Shown here: positions 36,308 to 49,977 of the stretch, one piece after another
How positions within the stretch are numbered: the stretch's first letter is position 1
Layout of the letters: each line of letters begins with the position of its first letter
NCBI GenBank assembly: GCA_003254905.1
Contig: QANU01000796.1
Coordinates: 309,253-373,252, forward strand
DNA length: 64,000 nucleotides
Source: Nissolia schottii
Taxonomy: Eukaryota; Streptophyta; Magnoliopsida; Fabales; Fabaceae
Direction: 5' to 3'
Position numbers and translations under genes: made by a program
The notes under the pieces: generated by a model
Database searches by the model: none
Told to the model about the DNA's origin: nothing
What the model saw: only the letters and a program-made list of their open reading frames with translations

Positions 36308-39300
36308 ATGGAAGCAAATACCGCAAAGGCATTGGATAGAGTTGCCCTCAATCTGAAGCGAAAGCGGGCTACCCAGTGTGCTGCACATCTTAATGGAGCT
36401 TCGCGGCCATTGTTACGTCAATGGCCATCATCTACATCACCCACAGGCAAGGTTGTGAAACAGATGAGATTGGGCGGATACAAAGGCAAGCTGAAAAATG
36501 ATGGAACTCATGTTGGACGGTCGTTAGTTCAGTATTATATGAACTATAAGAAGAGTGGGAAGCCTGAACGTTTGATGTTCTATAAGAATGGTGAGTGGTT
36601 GGATTCTCCTAAGGATCTTGTTGACTTGGTTAAGAAAGAGCTTGAAGTCAAGAAGGCAGCTGTGGAGGTAGAGTCAAATGGCTATCATCTTGTGTTTGAT
36701 TTTTTGCACATGTACCAAATGGACTTGAAGACTGGGTTGCAACAACCTATTGCCTGGATTGATGAAAAAGGGTGCTGCTTTTTCCCTGAAATTTTTGCTG
36801 CTTCTGATGAACAACCTTATGGTTTCTTCAAACCCGAGGGTGGAAAAGGTCAGGACTCATATGAATCTAATGAAATAAAATTGCATTTAGAAATTGAAAT
36901 AAATGGAATGGATGAATCCAAGATGAGGGAGTGTAGTGGGGAATCCAATGTTTTAGTTAAGAATATTAATATCGATGCTAATCAAAACTGCGGTCCATAT
37001 TATGTAGAAGTTGAAGATAGCATTAATAAAATGGACCGTGGAAAGGTTGGTGAAGCCATTGAGCCGAATCAGGGCATAGGTTTAGATGCTTATACTGAAT
37101 CTGTATATGGAAAGTTGGATTTAGATACTGTACAGAAGATGTTTCTTAAGGGAATGGTTAGTTATGGGGGTACTGATACTGACATAGTTGAGATTTACCG
37201 CTGCTCAAGTGCGTCAATGCAGGCACGATTTGAGCTATTCCAGAAGCAAGCTGAAGTCACAGAAAAAGCTCATGGGGATGCTAATATTCAATATGCTTGG
37301 CTTGCTCTTTCTAAAGGAGAACTATCTACAATGATGCAATATGGGCTTGGCCATTGTGAACTATCTGCATCTAAATACACATATGGCATTGGTGTTCATC
37401 TTGCAGCTGCTGCGTGCCCTTATGCCAGGTTATTTTTCTGATCAACTTTCAATGATAAAATCTTTTACATACTGTTGATAATATTGATAACCTTATTTGA
37501 GGCTTAAGTTTTTCTGGGTAAAAGACATGAATTAAAGAAGTTTGTGAGTTTTCTTTGTTGTAATGAAATTGGGTGCTAAAATCTCGCTATACTAAATTAT
37601 AATAATGGGAATCCCTTATTTGGGTTCCTCACTTTCTTTCAATAAACTTGTTATTATGTGTTAGAAATTTCCTTGTCCTATACTGATTATAGTCTGTTAT
37701 GCTTCACTGCTACAAAAATCTTTTATCAGCTTTTGCTACTTACGTTGTAGTTTGAGGTTAGCGTATTTAAGCATAATTTTTCTTGATATTTTTCCTAATT
37801 ATTTCTGTCAATTTTTTTTCCTGTAGAATCTATTAACTATGATGTACTATACAACATACAATGAACATGTTTTTTGACGTTTACTTTATTCATAATGGTT
37901 TCTTTATTGCTTACTTTATTATGTTATTATTTGGTATTTTTATTCTAGATTATTCTGTTAGAATGCTTAGAAAAGGATTCAACTTTGCTATTTTTACAGT
38001 GCACGTTATTGTGATGTTGACGAAAATGGGAGTCGGCACTTGGTCTTTTGTCGTGTAATAATGGGGAACATGGAGCCACTCTGCCCTGGCACTGGTCAGT
38101 CTCATCCCAGTAGTAGTGAATATGATAATGGGGTGGATGACATTCTAAGTCCAACATACTATATAGTATGGAGGATGAATATGAATACTCACATCTACCC
38201 AGAATTCATTGTGCATTTCAAGGCCTCTGGGAATATTGAAGGTGATATGTTCTTCCTCTTGTTTTTGTATGGTCGGTATTCTTGTTTTTCCTTAAGGGAA
38301 AAAATAAAACTTGTAGATGTTAGTGTTAAATGATCAATACTCAAATGAGTTGATCAGAGGTACTAATTGATATCTATGGGTCATTTTTGCATTCCATTGG
38401 AAAAATTCTTAAAAGATTTTCTAGGAAGCAGGGTTTCAACCATACATTGCGGTTGGGTGCTCTTACAGTAAGCTTGTATGATTATTACTTTTGGAGATTT
38501 TTTTTTTTTCTTAATCACTAATGCTTATGCATTTTTTTACAGGCAATCCTTGTGGAAATGAGACTAAGAATCCTACGGTTAATGCAGCTGGTCAAGGTGT
38601 CCTGTTACAGTCAGAGTCTTCTACAGTAGATACAGTAAGTTAACAAATTTTGCAGTACTAAATAATATTTTCATTTTGGTAACAATGCGTCCTTTAAATG
38701 TTACTATTAATGGTAATTAACAATGAAACTATACAAAATGATTAATTGTATATGCACACCCCCACATTAATAGAGGAATTTTTTCCCCGTCTATTTTTTA
38801 TTACTAATTCTGTGTGAAAAATGAAAAGGATTAAAAGTTACAGATACATACTATTTTTCAATATCTATTATGCGTATATGTGTGTGTGTGTGTGTTCATT
38901 ATTAACAATATAGTTTTATTTTTTAAGTTTAATATAGTTTTATTTTTTAAGTTTAACTTATTAAAAATAAACAAATCAAATATACATTTTTAATGTTTTT
39001 ATTTCTCGTAAAAAAAAAGCTAAATCAAAACAAATGTTTCCTAAAACTTGAAAATGTGCAAAGAAAACAGGGAATAAAACGATTTTTTTTTTTGGAAACC
39101 AAATAGACCTTAAGATTTTGAAGGAATAATACTTAGATTTTGAAGGAATAATTGGGTAAGGTCCAATTTCCTAAGTACTAGGGCTGGTAAATGGGATGAT
39201 GGTGTTGGAAATGTTACTGCTTCATATGGCATAGATTCCAGTGAAGGGCTGTCTGAATGTTTGTTTTGCCTGTAATCATATAATGGTTCTTTTCCCCAGT

Positions 39301-40083
39301 AGTATGTGCTTTTTCCTTTTCTTTTAAAGACATTTATTTTTATGAAGAACTAGTTTTTCCAACCCCTAATGAATGTACCTCGTTCAGTCATTATTGCTAT
39401 AATGAATAGACTGGTTTTTAAATTCTGTAATATTTAGCTTTGTTGCTTTTAATTGAAAACAGAAGATTTATTGCCTATAATGACCATTATTCAACTTGTT
39501 TTGGATTGAACCTCAGGGAAAAGCTGCTACTGTGGCTGCTAGCATCCCAAAGTCTCCAATGTCGCCTTGGTTGCCTTTTCCAATGCTTTTTGCAGCAATC
39601 AGAACCAAGGTTTCCCCCCACACTATGGGGCTTATCGAAACATATTATGAACAATTGAAGGTATGTAAAGTACCTCTGCTGGATGCCTCTCTATCTATCT
39701 TGATTGTTGAAATGTCTCTGAAATATCATGCTGGCCTTGTTCAGTTGAAGCAGATGTCCCGAGATGATTTTGTGAAGGTGTTGAGGTTGACAGCTGGAGA
39801 TGCCCTCTTGAGAGCTACGATATCAGCAACAGGTCTAAAATGCAAGGTGCAAGTTTTTTTTAAATGAAAATTTTATTTTCATATTTTTTTTCTTCTTTTA
39901 ATTTTGGCTTTTAATTTTATGCATGCTCGGTCTTCTCTCTGGTTATACCTGCTCAAGGAATTACTTGCTGTCAAGTATTTTACTTCATTTGTCTTCTGAT
40001 GTGGTTATAACTTCTAAATGTTTGAATGCTGCTTGCAGCGGCCATCCAATGATCGATCAAAAGAGGCAAAGAAGGAAAGCTGA
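36308..40083 (+). CDS. RCD1: RCD1/SRO protein (WWE, inactive PARP and RST domains)
   Basis: RADICAL-INDUCED CELL DEATH1 is a nuclear hub that binds many transcription factors through its RST domain and tunes stress, ROS and hormone responses. Six coding exons: 36308-37428, 38000-38241, 38543-38634, 39517-39660, 39745-39846 and 40039-40083, totalling 1746 nt (581 aa; Arabidopsis RCD1 is about 590). Order of parts: basic NLS-like LKRKR near residue 17; WWE domain about 70-165; PARP-like domain about 265-450; RST domain about 490-565 (SPHTMGLIETYYEQL, then MSRDDFVKVLRLTAGDALLR). The position of the PARP catalytic His-Gly reads LALSKG, so ADP-ribosylation activity is not expected, as in other RCD1 proteins. 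Intron 4 (39661-39744) is 84 nt without a stop. The terminal KEAKKES is encoded by a small last exon. Confidence 0.95.
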
Positions 40084-41669
40084 GGCTGTCTTTTATACGA
40101 GGAGGTGCAGATCATTGCGGTTTGAGTCGACTGTTCTTCAACTTCAGACTCAGCATGAAATTGTGAATGTTGTTAGCTCCTAGGCAAACTATCTATCTTT
40201 TCATTTCCTTTTGTAGGTTTTAATTTTCTTTTTCTTTCGTTCTCATCTTCATTCGAACCTGTGACATGGTTGATTCTGGACTTTAGTTAGAGGTTGTTTT
40301 GAATCATCTGTGTGACCAGATGCACTGTCATGCTCCTATTTTCTTCCATGTTTTTGAATAAAGTCTTTAGTTGGATAGTACCCTTTTCTACCGTATTTAA
40401 TCTTTTGAATAAATGAGCTTTCACTTGTTACTTTTTATTGGCGGAAACTTCTTGTGGTATGTATTGAATGGATTAGCATATCAAACTTCCTTGTATGTAC
40501 TGAATTGTTTGAATTATTTCAAGGAGATTTCGTACTAATTTCTCAACTTTTATCCGGCTAATTTGCTTTTGATGTAGGGATGATAATGGTAGGGATTGGT
40601 TTAACCTTGATTTGCCCTTCGACCTAGGGAATTGAAAAAATTATCTCTACCTTACCGTAGTTTTTAAAAATAAAATTAGAGTAATGCTAATTTTTTCTAT
40701 AAATTATCTGACAAATTTTCTTATCACCTTTAATGAGTGATACTTGTTAAAAATTTTTTTTCCTTTTTTGCACCCAATAATGCCATGAAAGATGGTAGGA
40801 GAATTTTGTAGGAAAATTTAGCATTTCTCATAAAATTATAACCCTATTCATAGATAAATACTTAAACTTTCACTTTACCTTACCCACTACTTTTTTTTTA
40901 ATTTTAAGAATATGCTTTTATGTTTGCATGATATGTGTCTATTAAAAAAAAATTAATTTAGTGCTCGTCATTGCCATTGACATGGGTCTTTATTCTCATG
41001 AAAAGAATGCATTTCATATTGTATGACTTGCGATTACTCTTTATTCTAAACATAAAAAACAGACTCGGGATATTTTTGGTTCTCCCCTTTCATTTAGTAT
41101 TACACATTCATGGGGTGGATATCTTTGAAAAGGATGAATCTGCTTGTTAGATTTTTTTCAATTTTCTTTGGGTCTTCAACAGTTTAGTTTTTAAGGAATG
41201 TTACATTTCGACTAACAATGATGAGGATCTAACCCATCAAGTATTTGAAGTTTGCTCACAATATTTGCATCAAGATTGTTCGCTAGTTAGAACATGTTTG
41301 TGCTTTGGTGTGCTACTGAGCATAGTTTGCAATGAGTAGTACTTGAAGTTTGGAGGGAGCATACAACCATGTTGGGACTCATACTTGAGGGAGAGATATG
41401 ACTTTGAGTGTGAATGTAAAAAAAAAGTTTCACATTGAATAAGTTTAAACTAAGTGAAGAATATATATTTGAAAAGACTCATAAACCTAATGTTTTAAAG
41501 TTTTTGGTCAAGATGTGGTGTCTAACATGTTTGTGTTTTTCACTTAGATCGTTGCTTTGAATCTTCTCGATTTGGGACCTCCACACTACTTTATTCCCAA
41601 CATGATGACAAAGGAAGTATGCATTAGAGTGAGGATGACACCTTGTGACTTGTGAGGTCAAGAATCTAA
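40084..41669. other. RCD1 3' flank and intergenic DNA
   Basis: The first ~300 bp should be the RCD1 3' UTR. No gene or well-bounded element is visible in the rest. Confidence 0.5.
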
Positions 41670-41986
41670 GGCTATGTTTGGGAGAGTGGTCAAGGAGGTT
41701 GTGGCATGAAAATTGAGGGTTAAACTTAAATGACGTGTGTTTGAGAGTAATTAGGTAAGAGGGAGTGGAATGATCATGGAGGGACACCTTGTCCCTCCCT
41801 TGCCATCTAAAGCCCTTCATTTTTGACCCTCCAAATTGGGGAATAGGAAATAAACAGTACTTGTCCTTTCTATTCACAATCAAATAAGAGAGTGACTTGC
41901 TCTTGTCTATCCTTTGCCTTGCTCTCCCCTTCTAAACCATTATTATTCATTCATTTCGACACTTCATAAAACTTTCAAACATAGCC
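41670..41986. mobile_element. Tourist-like MITE (PIF/Harbinger type)
   Basis: A 317-bp element has terminal inverted repeats GGCTATGTTTG at both ends and is flanked by TAA on each side (41667-41669 and 41987-41989). Three-base TAA/TTA duplications with GGCNNTGTTTG-type ends are typical of Tourist/Harbinger MITEs. It encodes nothing; a 134-codon open frame across it is incidental. Confidence 0.82.
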
Positions 41987-41989
41987 TAA

Positions 41990-43397
41990 GTCCCCAAGGA
42001 TAACCTTACCAATTAGTCACATGACCACATAAATTCTTTTATTGTAAACTTTTAAGTATAGAGTTCATTGGTGGTCAATTGAGTTTTCACCGTTGGATTA
42101 AAAAAAATTGATAATTAAAATTTAAAAATCTATTGATACATAAATAAAAAGATCATAAGTTGACATTATTTTAAAGGTCTATTAAAAAAATCCAATTAAT
42201 AGATTGAGAGTTTGATGTTAATGGAGTATGATGACCAACCAAGTCTTGAATTCAAATCTTAGATTAGTGTTTACATTTGAATATTTTATCTTATCCCTAG
42301 TGTGTAGGTTTATGTTTATCGAGTTGTTATTGGTAGGATTTTTTTTTTCATTAAATTTTTTTTTGAAGTTATCCTTTGCAACCATTTGCTCTAACAATAT
42401 ATAATAAACTTCTTGATACGACTCATATTTCAGTTCAATCGATCTTTTAATCGAAACATTTTCATACTCATCTTGAACCTTTATGATTTTAACCTTTGAG
42501 TTTGAGAGATAGTATATGACCTTTTGTCCCTTGCCAATCTTTTTTTATATTGGGAGAAAACAAAACCAAAACACAGATTTAAATTCCTTTATATTTGTGG
42601 TTTTTGAGTGTGCATGTTTACTGCAGGTTAGTGGGTTATAGATTCTACTTGTATGTATCCTATGAATCCGACCATTTTATGGTTGCATCTTATCGTGGCC
42701 ACTTTTGTTAATTTCATGAGAGCTTTTCTTTGAACATAGTTCGTTAGGACTAACACAATAGGAAAGTGAGAACATATTTTAGTTCAAGCTACATACTGAA
42801 ACTTCGTTTCAATATTACTAAACATAATAAAATATCTATGCAAGATGAGTATGAAAATGTTTGTGGTGATTAGGAGAGAGAAAAAGTTAGTACCACATAG
42901 GACTCCGTTAGTGTATAACTTGACAAAGGGACTAACAAGATTGACGATAAAAAAACTCAGGGACCGGAGAGGCAATTTTTTTTTATTGAGAGACTAAGTA
43001 AGACCTTAGGAAAAAGTTGGGGGACTAAATTGAGTATTCACCCTATCCTATTTTGATACATAGATAAAATAAGAGTAATGCTTTGGCCTAATTCATAGTA
43101 ATTCATATTTTGAGTTGGGAATATACATTCTACATCAGCCTCCAATTTATTTTCATAAGCACCCATAGGCCACATTTTCGGTTTTATTTTCTTTTTGTCC
43201 TCCGTGGAACTCACTAACCGTATTAGTTTGAGCCCTGCACGATAATTTTCACGACCAGACAGGCCGTGTCTGTGTTGCCAATTAAAATAGCAATTTCAGC
43301 CATTGGAACTGTCGCATATTATCTTTTTGGTAAGACAGAAAATAAGAAAAAGAAGGGGGAAAAAAAAAACTTGTATAGACAAATTTCAAGTTACTCT
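41990..43397. other. Intergenic DNA between the MITE and SKL2
   Basis: No gene. At about 42200-42310 'gaattcaaatctta' resembles a degenerate SINE B-box. At about 42880-43045 there are phrases ('gggactaaattgagtattcaccc') common in dispersed plant repeats, in antisense relation to similar phrases at 14.2 kb. Confidence 0.4.
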
Positions 43398-46135
43398 TTA
43401 CTGTGTGCCAAGAGTTACATCGCCTTCACTTGATGGATCCCAGCCAGGTGGTTTGATGTTTGGCCAATCACCACGACATCCTAATCTTATGTAGAGGCTT
43501 TTTTTTCCTGCAAAATAATGACATAATAATTCAATAATGCACGAATCCTAATCCAAGATGTTTAAGCTTCCCTGCATTCAGTAATTTTCACCTTCCAATT
43601 CCAAGAATGCCTCATCAGTAATTTTCACCTCCATTTCTATTCATTCCTCCTAATATGTTAGTACTAAGGCAAGCTATATTCCCATTCTAAACCTTCTTAT
43701 TTTCAGTTTTCCCATTTTCATCCTATAATTTACTCCCACAATTTTGACCACAATGACAAATGAATGGGAGTTATTGGATTTAGCTGACAGCATGGAATCC
43801 ACAAATGAATCAGAATAAGTACCTGGAAGCTTCTTGTCTGACAGGATTAACTGTTTTAAGGCACTCAAACATGCCTGTGCCACACTTTTGCCATAAGCAG
43901 GGTCCCAGCCCTGGAACTTGACAACCACATCTGCATTTGTGTATGTGATTCTGCCGTCTTTGACATTTTTATGGGTCTCCTCCCTTGCAGAATCTTCATC
44001 TGAATTTCAAGCTTGTCGAAATCAGTTTTACTGGAAACAACAGGCCGATGCAATCATGACAGTGAGTATGTATTGGCGGGCATTTAAAGTTTCAGGTGTT
44101 GCATGCATAAATTTGAAGGTTTCAAAACAAGGTTGTACTGTGGATATACATTATGTAAGAAGAAATCGAGAATGCATTGACAAAATTCACCTTTGGCTTC
44201 GGTCTGCGACAAACAGACAGTAAATCCTGCATAAAGATGCCGCCATTTATCAGCTCTTCCGGCAGCTCCCTGTTGCCCTCCTAATGTTGCAATTACTGCC
44301 CTCACATGACTAGCAGACCACTCAAGAGCAGAAATAAATGCATCGGTTCCCAACGACAGAATTATCCAGAAAATGAAATGAAGCCATTGACTAACCTACT
44401 TATGCTTTCAAGTACAGCACTTTCTGCTTCTGCTACTGAGTCAGAGCCTTCAGCAAGCAGCCCTGGAATAGATTGCACCGGTTAATATGCTGCAAAATAT
44501 ACCATTTAAGTCACACAAAGAACTCAGATGCATTGCATATCTTATTGCAGCCATCTCCTCCAATATTAAATAGGATAGGAAACATTTCTTTAGTTTCATG
44601 ACATAAGAGATAGCATAAAAGAAGTACGCAACGTTAACACAATCCTATCTTGTACGAACAATTGGTGGCAATCCTAACATTGATCCTTGAGCTATAACAG
44701 TAAGCATAAAAGATGCTAATATCGGTGACGATACATAGCGTTAAACTATTGATATTAACCAAATTTGATGATTCTATAAAATGTTTGCCAGAACCCTGCA
44801 GCATGGAGAAAAAAGATCAATCTTTGACATTGAGAAGCAAGGATGATACTCACACGAATCCACGGTTTGCTTGGAAATTGTTTCCAGTAACTCTTTTGTA
44901 CTAAGCGGTGTGTACCTGAGAAGAATATCAAGCAGTAAAATTTATAAGCCAGAGGTGAAATTCACGTATCAATTGTGAATGTCTGTACAGAAGTGCATCT
45001 ATTGACATAAACAATTATGCCTTCACAAAGCTTCTAGGATTTACCACGATTTTGAATATACTATAGCTGGGTATGTAGCATGAAAAGATCTTTCTCTTGC
45101 AGAGAAAACACCCACAAATGAAATATATGTTAATTTGGAACTCAGGTTCCTATGTTGTTTTTGGTTTTGTACGAGCATTGACAATCAGAAACACAAACGG
45201 ACTTATACCCTAGACCAGTTGCAAGCTCTTGAGCCACTTTCTGGTTAATTTCGGTTGAATCGCCAACAAGGTAGATTGACGCTCCTTTCAAGAGTTGCGT
45301 AGATCCTGCGGCGAGAGACTCCCAGGTCTCCATGATATCAGGCCATTTCAAATCAGGGTCTTGTTTCTTGAAGTTCACAACCAGTTGATCATCATCAATA
45401 TACCTATCCAAATCAGACCATTCAACTGAGAAGGCAAAAGTAAAGTCTAGAATACATATGTACTTTGAATAATTGCACAAACCATATTGTTTCGGAGGGT
45501 TTAATCTTGTCAAAAAGGCGATCGGTCTCTATCAATGTGATGGGAGATCCTGGCCTCAATACTCTCACTGCTAAGGAACTGTCATTAGCATCAACGGATA
45601 AGTCCCTTGAGCTTCGGATATCCAACCCTCCTATGTTTAATCTTAACTCCACCTCCGAAGAACCATCAGAAAACTGCATTTTATTACCTAATTAGTATAA
45701 GATGCAACCAATCTCGAATGAAATTATGAAAGAGGAATCACTAAAACAAAGTCTATATATATTTTGGTTATAGCAAAATTTCGGACAGTTAAAACTAGGT
45801 CCATTTAATCTGTCACACTAATTACGAAACATTTTTAGTAGAATACTCTTAACTCAATCTTCAATATCAAATTGAAGTACCTCGTAGGTAGTGGTGGAAA
45901 CGGGGGTAGCGGAGGAACACTTGCAGCTGGAAGAAGAACTAGAAGAATTGTATTTGTGCTTGTGCTTGTGTTTGCGAGAGAGACACCAAGAAGAAGAAGA
46001 AGAAGAAGGCGAGAGTGAACGCAGAAACGACACCGTTTTGGGCTTCAGAAGCGGGAACTCCACGCTTGTGGTTGCAACACTGGGGTGTCGTAAGAGAGAG
46101 CACGCACCTGCTGCTGCTGCGGCCGCCGCTGCCAT
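43398..46135 (-). CDS. SKL2: Inactive shikimate kinase-like 2 (CS domain plus kinase-like domain)
   Basis: A plastid protein of the SKL2 family: an N-terminal CS (p23-like) domain joined to a degenerate shikimate kinase fold. Its biochemical role is not established. Eight coding exons: 45881-46135, 45483-45673, 45209-45403, 44854-44915, 44396-44462, 44191-44309, 43823-43999 and 43398-43507, totalling 1176 nt (391 aa; Arabidopsis SKL2 is about 387). The N-terminal ~75 residues (Ala run, then Ser/Lys-rich) are transit-like. The CS domain covers about 80-170 (VVNFKKQDPDLKWPDI). The kinase-like part starts near 188 (GASIYLVGDSTEINQKVA), where the Walker A GxxGxGKS/T is missing, so ATP-dependent kinase activity is not expected. 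Later segments ATLGGQQGAAGRADKWRHLY and GWDPAYGKSVAQ are family hallmarks. In Arabidopsis it is adjacent to SRO1, a paralogue of RCD1, matching this window. Confidence 0.94.
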
Positions 46136-48544
46136 TTCAATTCCAATGTGGATAACAGCTAGTATTTCTACTGTGTGCGCGTTTTCACTCCTCTCCCTTT
46201 TTTTTTTTTTACTTTTTAGCTTTTGGTCTTGGGCCTCGAAGTGCAGCCCAATTGTTCTCTTTTTTTCAGCTAGAAACCTAACTGCTACTTTTATTGTTTG
46301 CTATTTTTGGGCTAGACAACCACAAGCATGTATCCATGCTTTTGGTATACTTGTTGGGCTCATAGGGCTCGTCTGAATGGGTCCCTTTTTTAAAATTAAC
46401 TAAGTTCTATTAAATAATGTATGGCAGTTTATTACAATGTCTTGATAGCCTGTCACATGTATAGAATCAATAAGGAGATAGATCATGATACAGGAAAAGA
46501 TTTTAGAGGCCCACAAAGGTCCATTTACAGTTTGGGTTCCTTCTATATATATTAGCTACGTTAGCCTCCTTTTGACCATTGTGTCAATTAAAGGACTAAA
46601 TACAACAGCCTCTTGATAGTATCTGTACACTCTTAACTTTTATAATACTCTGTCGATATATTTTATTTTTCATTTTTACCTTTTAGACATATTAAAAATT
46701 TTATATATATATATATATATATAATTGTATTTAAATACATTAATTTTAGAATATATTAAAAAAGTGAAATTGATAGTTAAAGTGGATAAGAGAGAATTAC
46801 TCACACTTGCATTGAAAGTCATCAAAATTGGTTTAGTGATGATGAACTAGAGTAGTTTACATGAAGTTATGAGTTCAAAGTTCAGTGCCAGTGTCAAAAC
46901 TCACACTCACATTAATGTACAATATTTTATTCAATGTATTGTCCATACATCTAAAATTAAAAATAAAAAAAAGAAAAAAAAAACACTTATCCTTATTTGA
47001 AGATGGTGTAAACATTTTTTTTTTTTGGTTTTTCTGCCTTTTCAAATTTCTTTCATTGGTACTTCTTGTCATATTTTAATTCGAATGACACTCTTCCTCT
47101 AGACTGAGATTGCATAATTCTCTAATAATTGGTATTTTGCTGATTCTGTCTTTGAACTGCCAACTCACTTTCTCATTCTACATGATTCCAATTCGTGTGC
47201 ACATTTTTTATATATGCCAAGTTCCAATAATTCATTTTATTTTCTTTCAAACTTCAATTTGGTAAATAAAAGAAAGGCGACTCACATTGTCGTTTATAAT
47301 AAACTTATCAATTAATTGCAACTTGGGAAAGCACACGAAACCAAACAAAATAGAGAAGGGCATGTGATTAACTAACTAACTAGTTCCATGAGGAGAAAAA
47401 ACATATCCATATACGTTATGGTATCTTGAGACAAGCCAAAGTTATCATTCAGTGAGAGATATTTCCCATTATATATGCGTATCCAGGGTAATGGGTCATA
47501 TTGCATTATTTGTTGTGTTTATTTTTTCATAAAAATTAATAAATAAACGGTGTCTGTCACGTACACACATACCCTCTGCTCTCTTAATTAATGTCGCATT
47601 ACATTATTGACATACATTGGACCCATTATAAGGCTACGGTGGCACTGCCAATGCTGACCCAATTTCATTAAATCTTTTTGGGATGCCAAGCAACCATATA
47701 CTGAATTATATTAATCACGGTGCAGACTGCAAATACTTTGATCAACCAAAAAGAGATGTATAGAAGGAAATGAAAATTTACACACGTACTATTTAAAACG
47801 AAACATTCAGAAAGTCACCTCATGAGGCAAATATAAGTGTTAAGAATCCTCTTAATTGGACACACTCAACAAGGGTAGATGAGCTTTTTCCATATGTAAC
47901 GGTACGCTAATAACATGTTTAATTTTTCCTCGTAAAAACACCTATAATTAATTCTGAAACTCAAAAAGAAAGAAATGATTTTACTTCTACTATAAAAATC
48001 AATTTTAGGTGTTACCATCCAAAAATCAACCATGCACTCAAACTTAATCCATCAAGCTCTTTTCCATTTTGTATCGTTACACCAAACACACCCAATATAT
48101 ACCTAAAATTGAAAATTTTCACATTAATGAGTACTCGGGAATTAGAGGATTGTGATTGACAATATTATCATTTGCGGCTCTAAATTTTTTGATTTTTCAC
48201 TAATCAACATGAAATCTCTACTGTTTATACACGAGTCTGATCTAAAATTTATTATCTTTAAAGAATTAAAATAAATATTATTTTTTTATGCGAATAAAGT
48301 AAATATTGTAATAAACGAGACCATGAGTTTTTTTTTTTAATAATGTTTTCCTTCTTTGTTTGATAATGGTCCACACAACGCCCCACCCACCACACAAATC
48401 CACTGCCATGCATGTCTGAAATCCTTTTGAAATCTTCTTCTTCTCATCACCAGCTTGCTTAGGGTCCTCTTTGGTCAGCCTGGTAATGAACAGCACTAGT
48501 GTGTAATATATGAGAACAGTGGTCCACATGTGTGAGTGTATATA

Positions 48545-48578
<34 letters not shown>

Positions 48579-49945
48579 GAGAAGGGGGGGGGGGGGNGGA
48601 AGGTAGATTGCTATATATTTTACATGGGCAAAGCATTGTTGTCACTGTTGGTCGCATAACAAAGATAAAATGTTTGAGCAAACGTCACATCCCTCTGGCA
48701 CCATGGCCAAAAAGCATTAAAAGGAAGTAATTATGAATGAATGATTCACAGTTCAGAAGAAGGAAAGAAAAAGAAAACAACTCTTTAGGATAAAGATAAA
48801 GTCATACTGCTACTCTGTCCCTCCCGCCTGACAACTTTCGTCACCACCACCACAGTGCCCCACCCCATCACCTTATTGTAGTGTAGTAATTACTTTCATC
48901 TCAAACTATGGATTATTAGTTAAATTATTATTTCATTCATTATTACATATATAGTAACAAGTGTTCAATTTTTGTCAAGGTCAAATTTAAGGTTAATGTA
49001 AAACTATGTGGCTTGCATATATAATAGTAGCATACCAGCCATGTGTTAGTTTATTATGTAACTACTAGACCCTTCATGTTATAACATAAGGTCATTGACT
49101 AGAGGATACTAGTCACTGAGTCATTCCACTTCAATTTTTCTCTTGAGGCACAAAAAAGAGGCAAGTTAAAAGGGGGCAAAAGAAAAGAAAGAAGGAGGAG
49201 GTTGTTTATTTCTCTCTCATGCCCGAACTGCCCGAGGGAGGATGTGAAAGGACAAAGGTGCAGCTGCAGCTGTTCTGAGGCGCAAAAACGACAGTGCGGT
49301 GCAATGTCATTTGCGGTCAGAGAGAGGTCAATCATAAAGCAATGGATTGCTTAATGATTTTGCCTCGTTCCTTGTGTTCCTCTCTCCCTCCCTCCCTCCC
49401 TTGGTCAAGACATTAGTTAAGTTAAGAAAGGTTAAAATAATAATACTTCTCCCATTAGTTAATGCACAGGAATTAAAAATATTATTGAATATTGAGAAAA
49501 ATAAGTTTTATTTATTAAAATATCCTTGGTAAACTTTTTATCTCTATTAATTATTTATCCTTTTAATAAAATTGATACATTAAAATGCTAAAGAAGTTAG
49601 TAATTGGTGTATGTCTTTGACTCTAGTCGAACTGTAGTATATATTAACTGCATATATAGTGTTTGTTTATTCTACTTACTTGACAGTACCCTAACACACA
49701 CCCCTCTCCACTCACACTCCTTTTTTACGCTCTTCTTTTATTTTATAATGTTTTCTTTTTCTCCTTGACGTGTCAATTCCGTTGTCACGTGCGAAGGATT
49801 TTCACAAAGACATAATGTTCCCTTGCGCTCTCTCCTCTCTTCTTCTTCTTCTTCTTCTTCACCCCTTTGTGTTGTATTTATCCCCTTTGTTCTCTACCTA
49901 TGACTTTGTTGCTATTTGTTATATATATGTTTCCAAATTCCCCCC

Positions 49946-49977
<32 letters not shown>
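46136..49977. other. SKL2 5' flank and gene-free DNA
   Basis: The first few hundred bases should be the SKL2 promoter. A SINE-like pair of boxes (TGGTTTAGTGATG, then GAGTTCAAAGTTC) lies at about 46840-46890. An (AT)n run is at about 46700-46723. An (ATA)n run at 48547-48579 precedes a 13-base G run with one undetermined base (48597). A CT run ends at the first assembly gap. No coding gene was recognised. Confidence 0.5.

Noticed and set aside
41479-41883. 134-codon open frame on the minus strand
   Set aside because: It runs across the Tourist-like MITE and its flank, and has no protein similarity.
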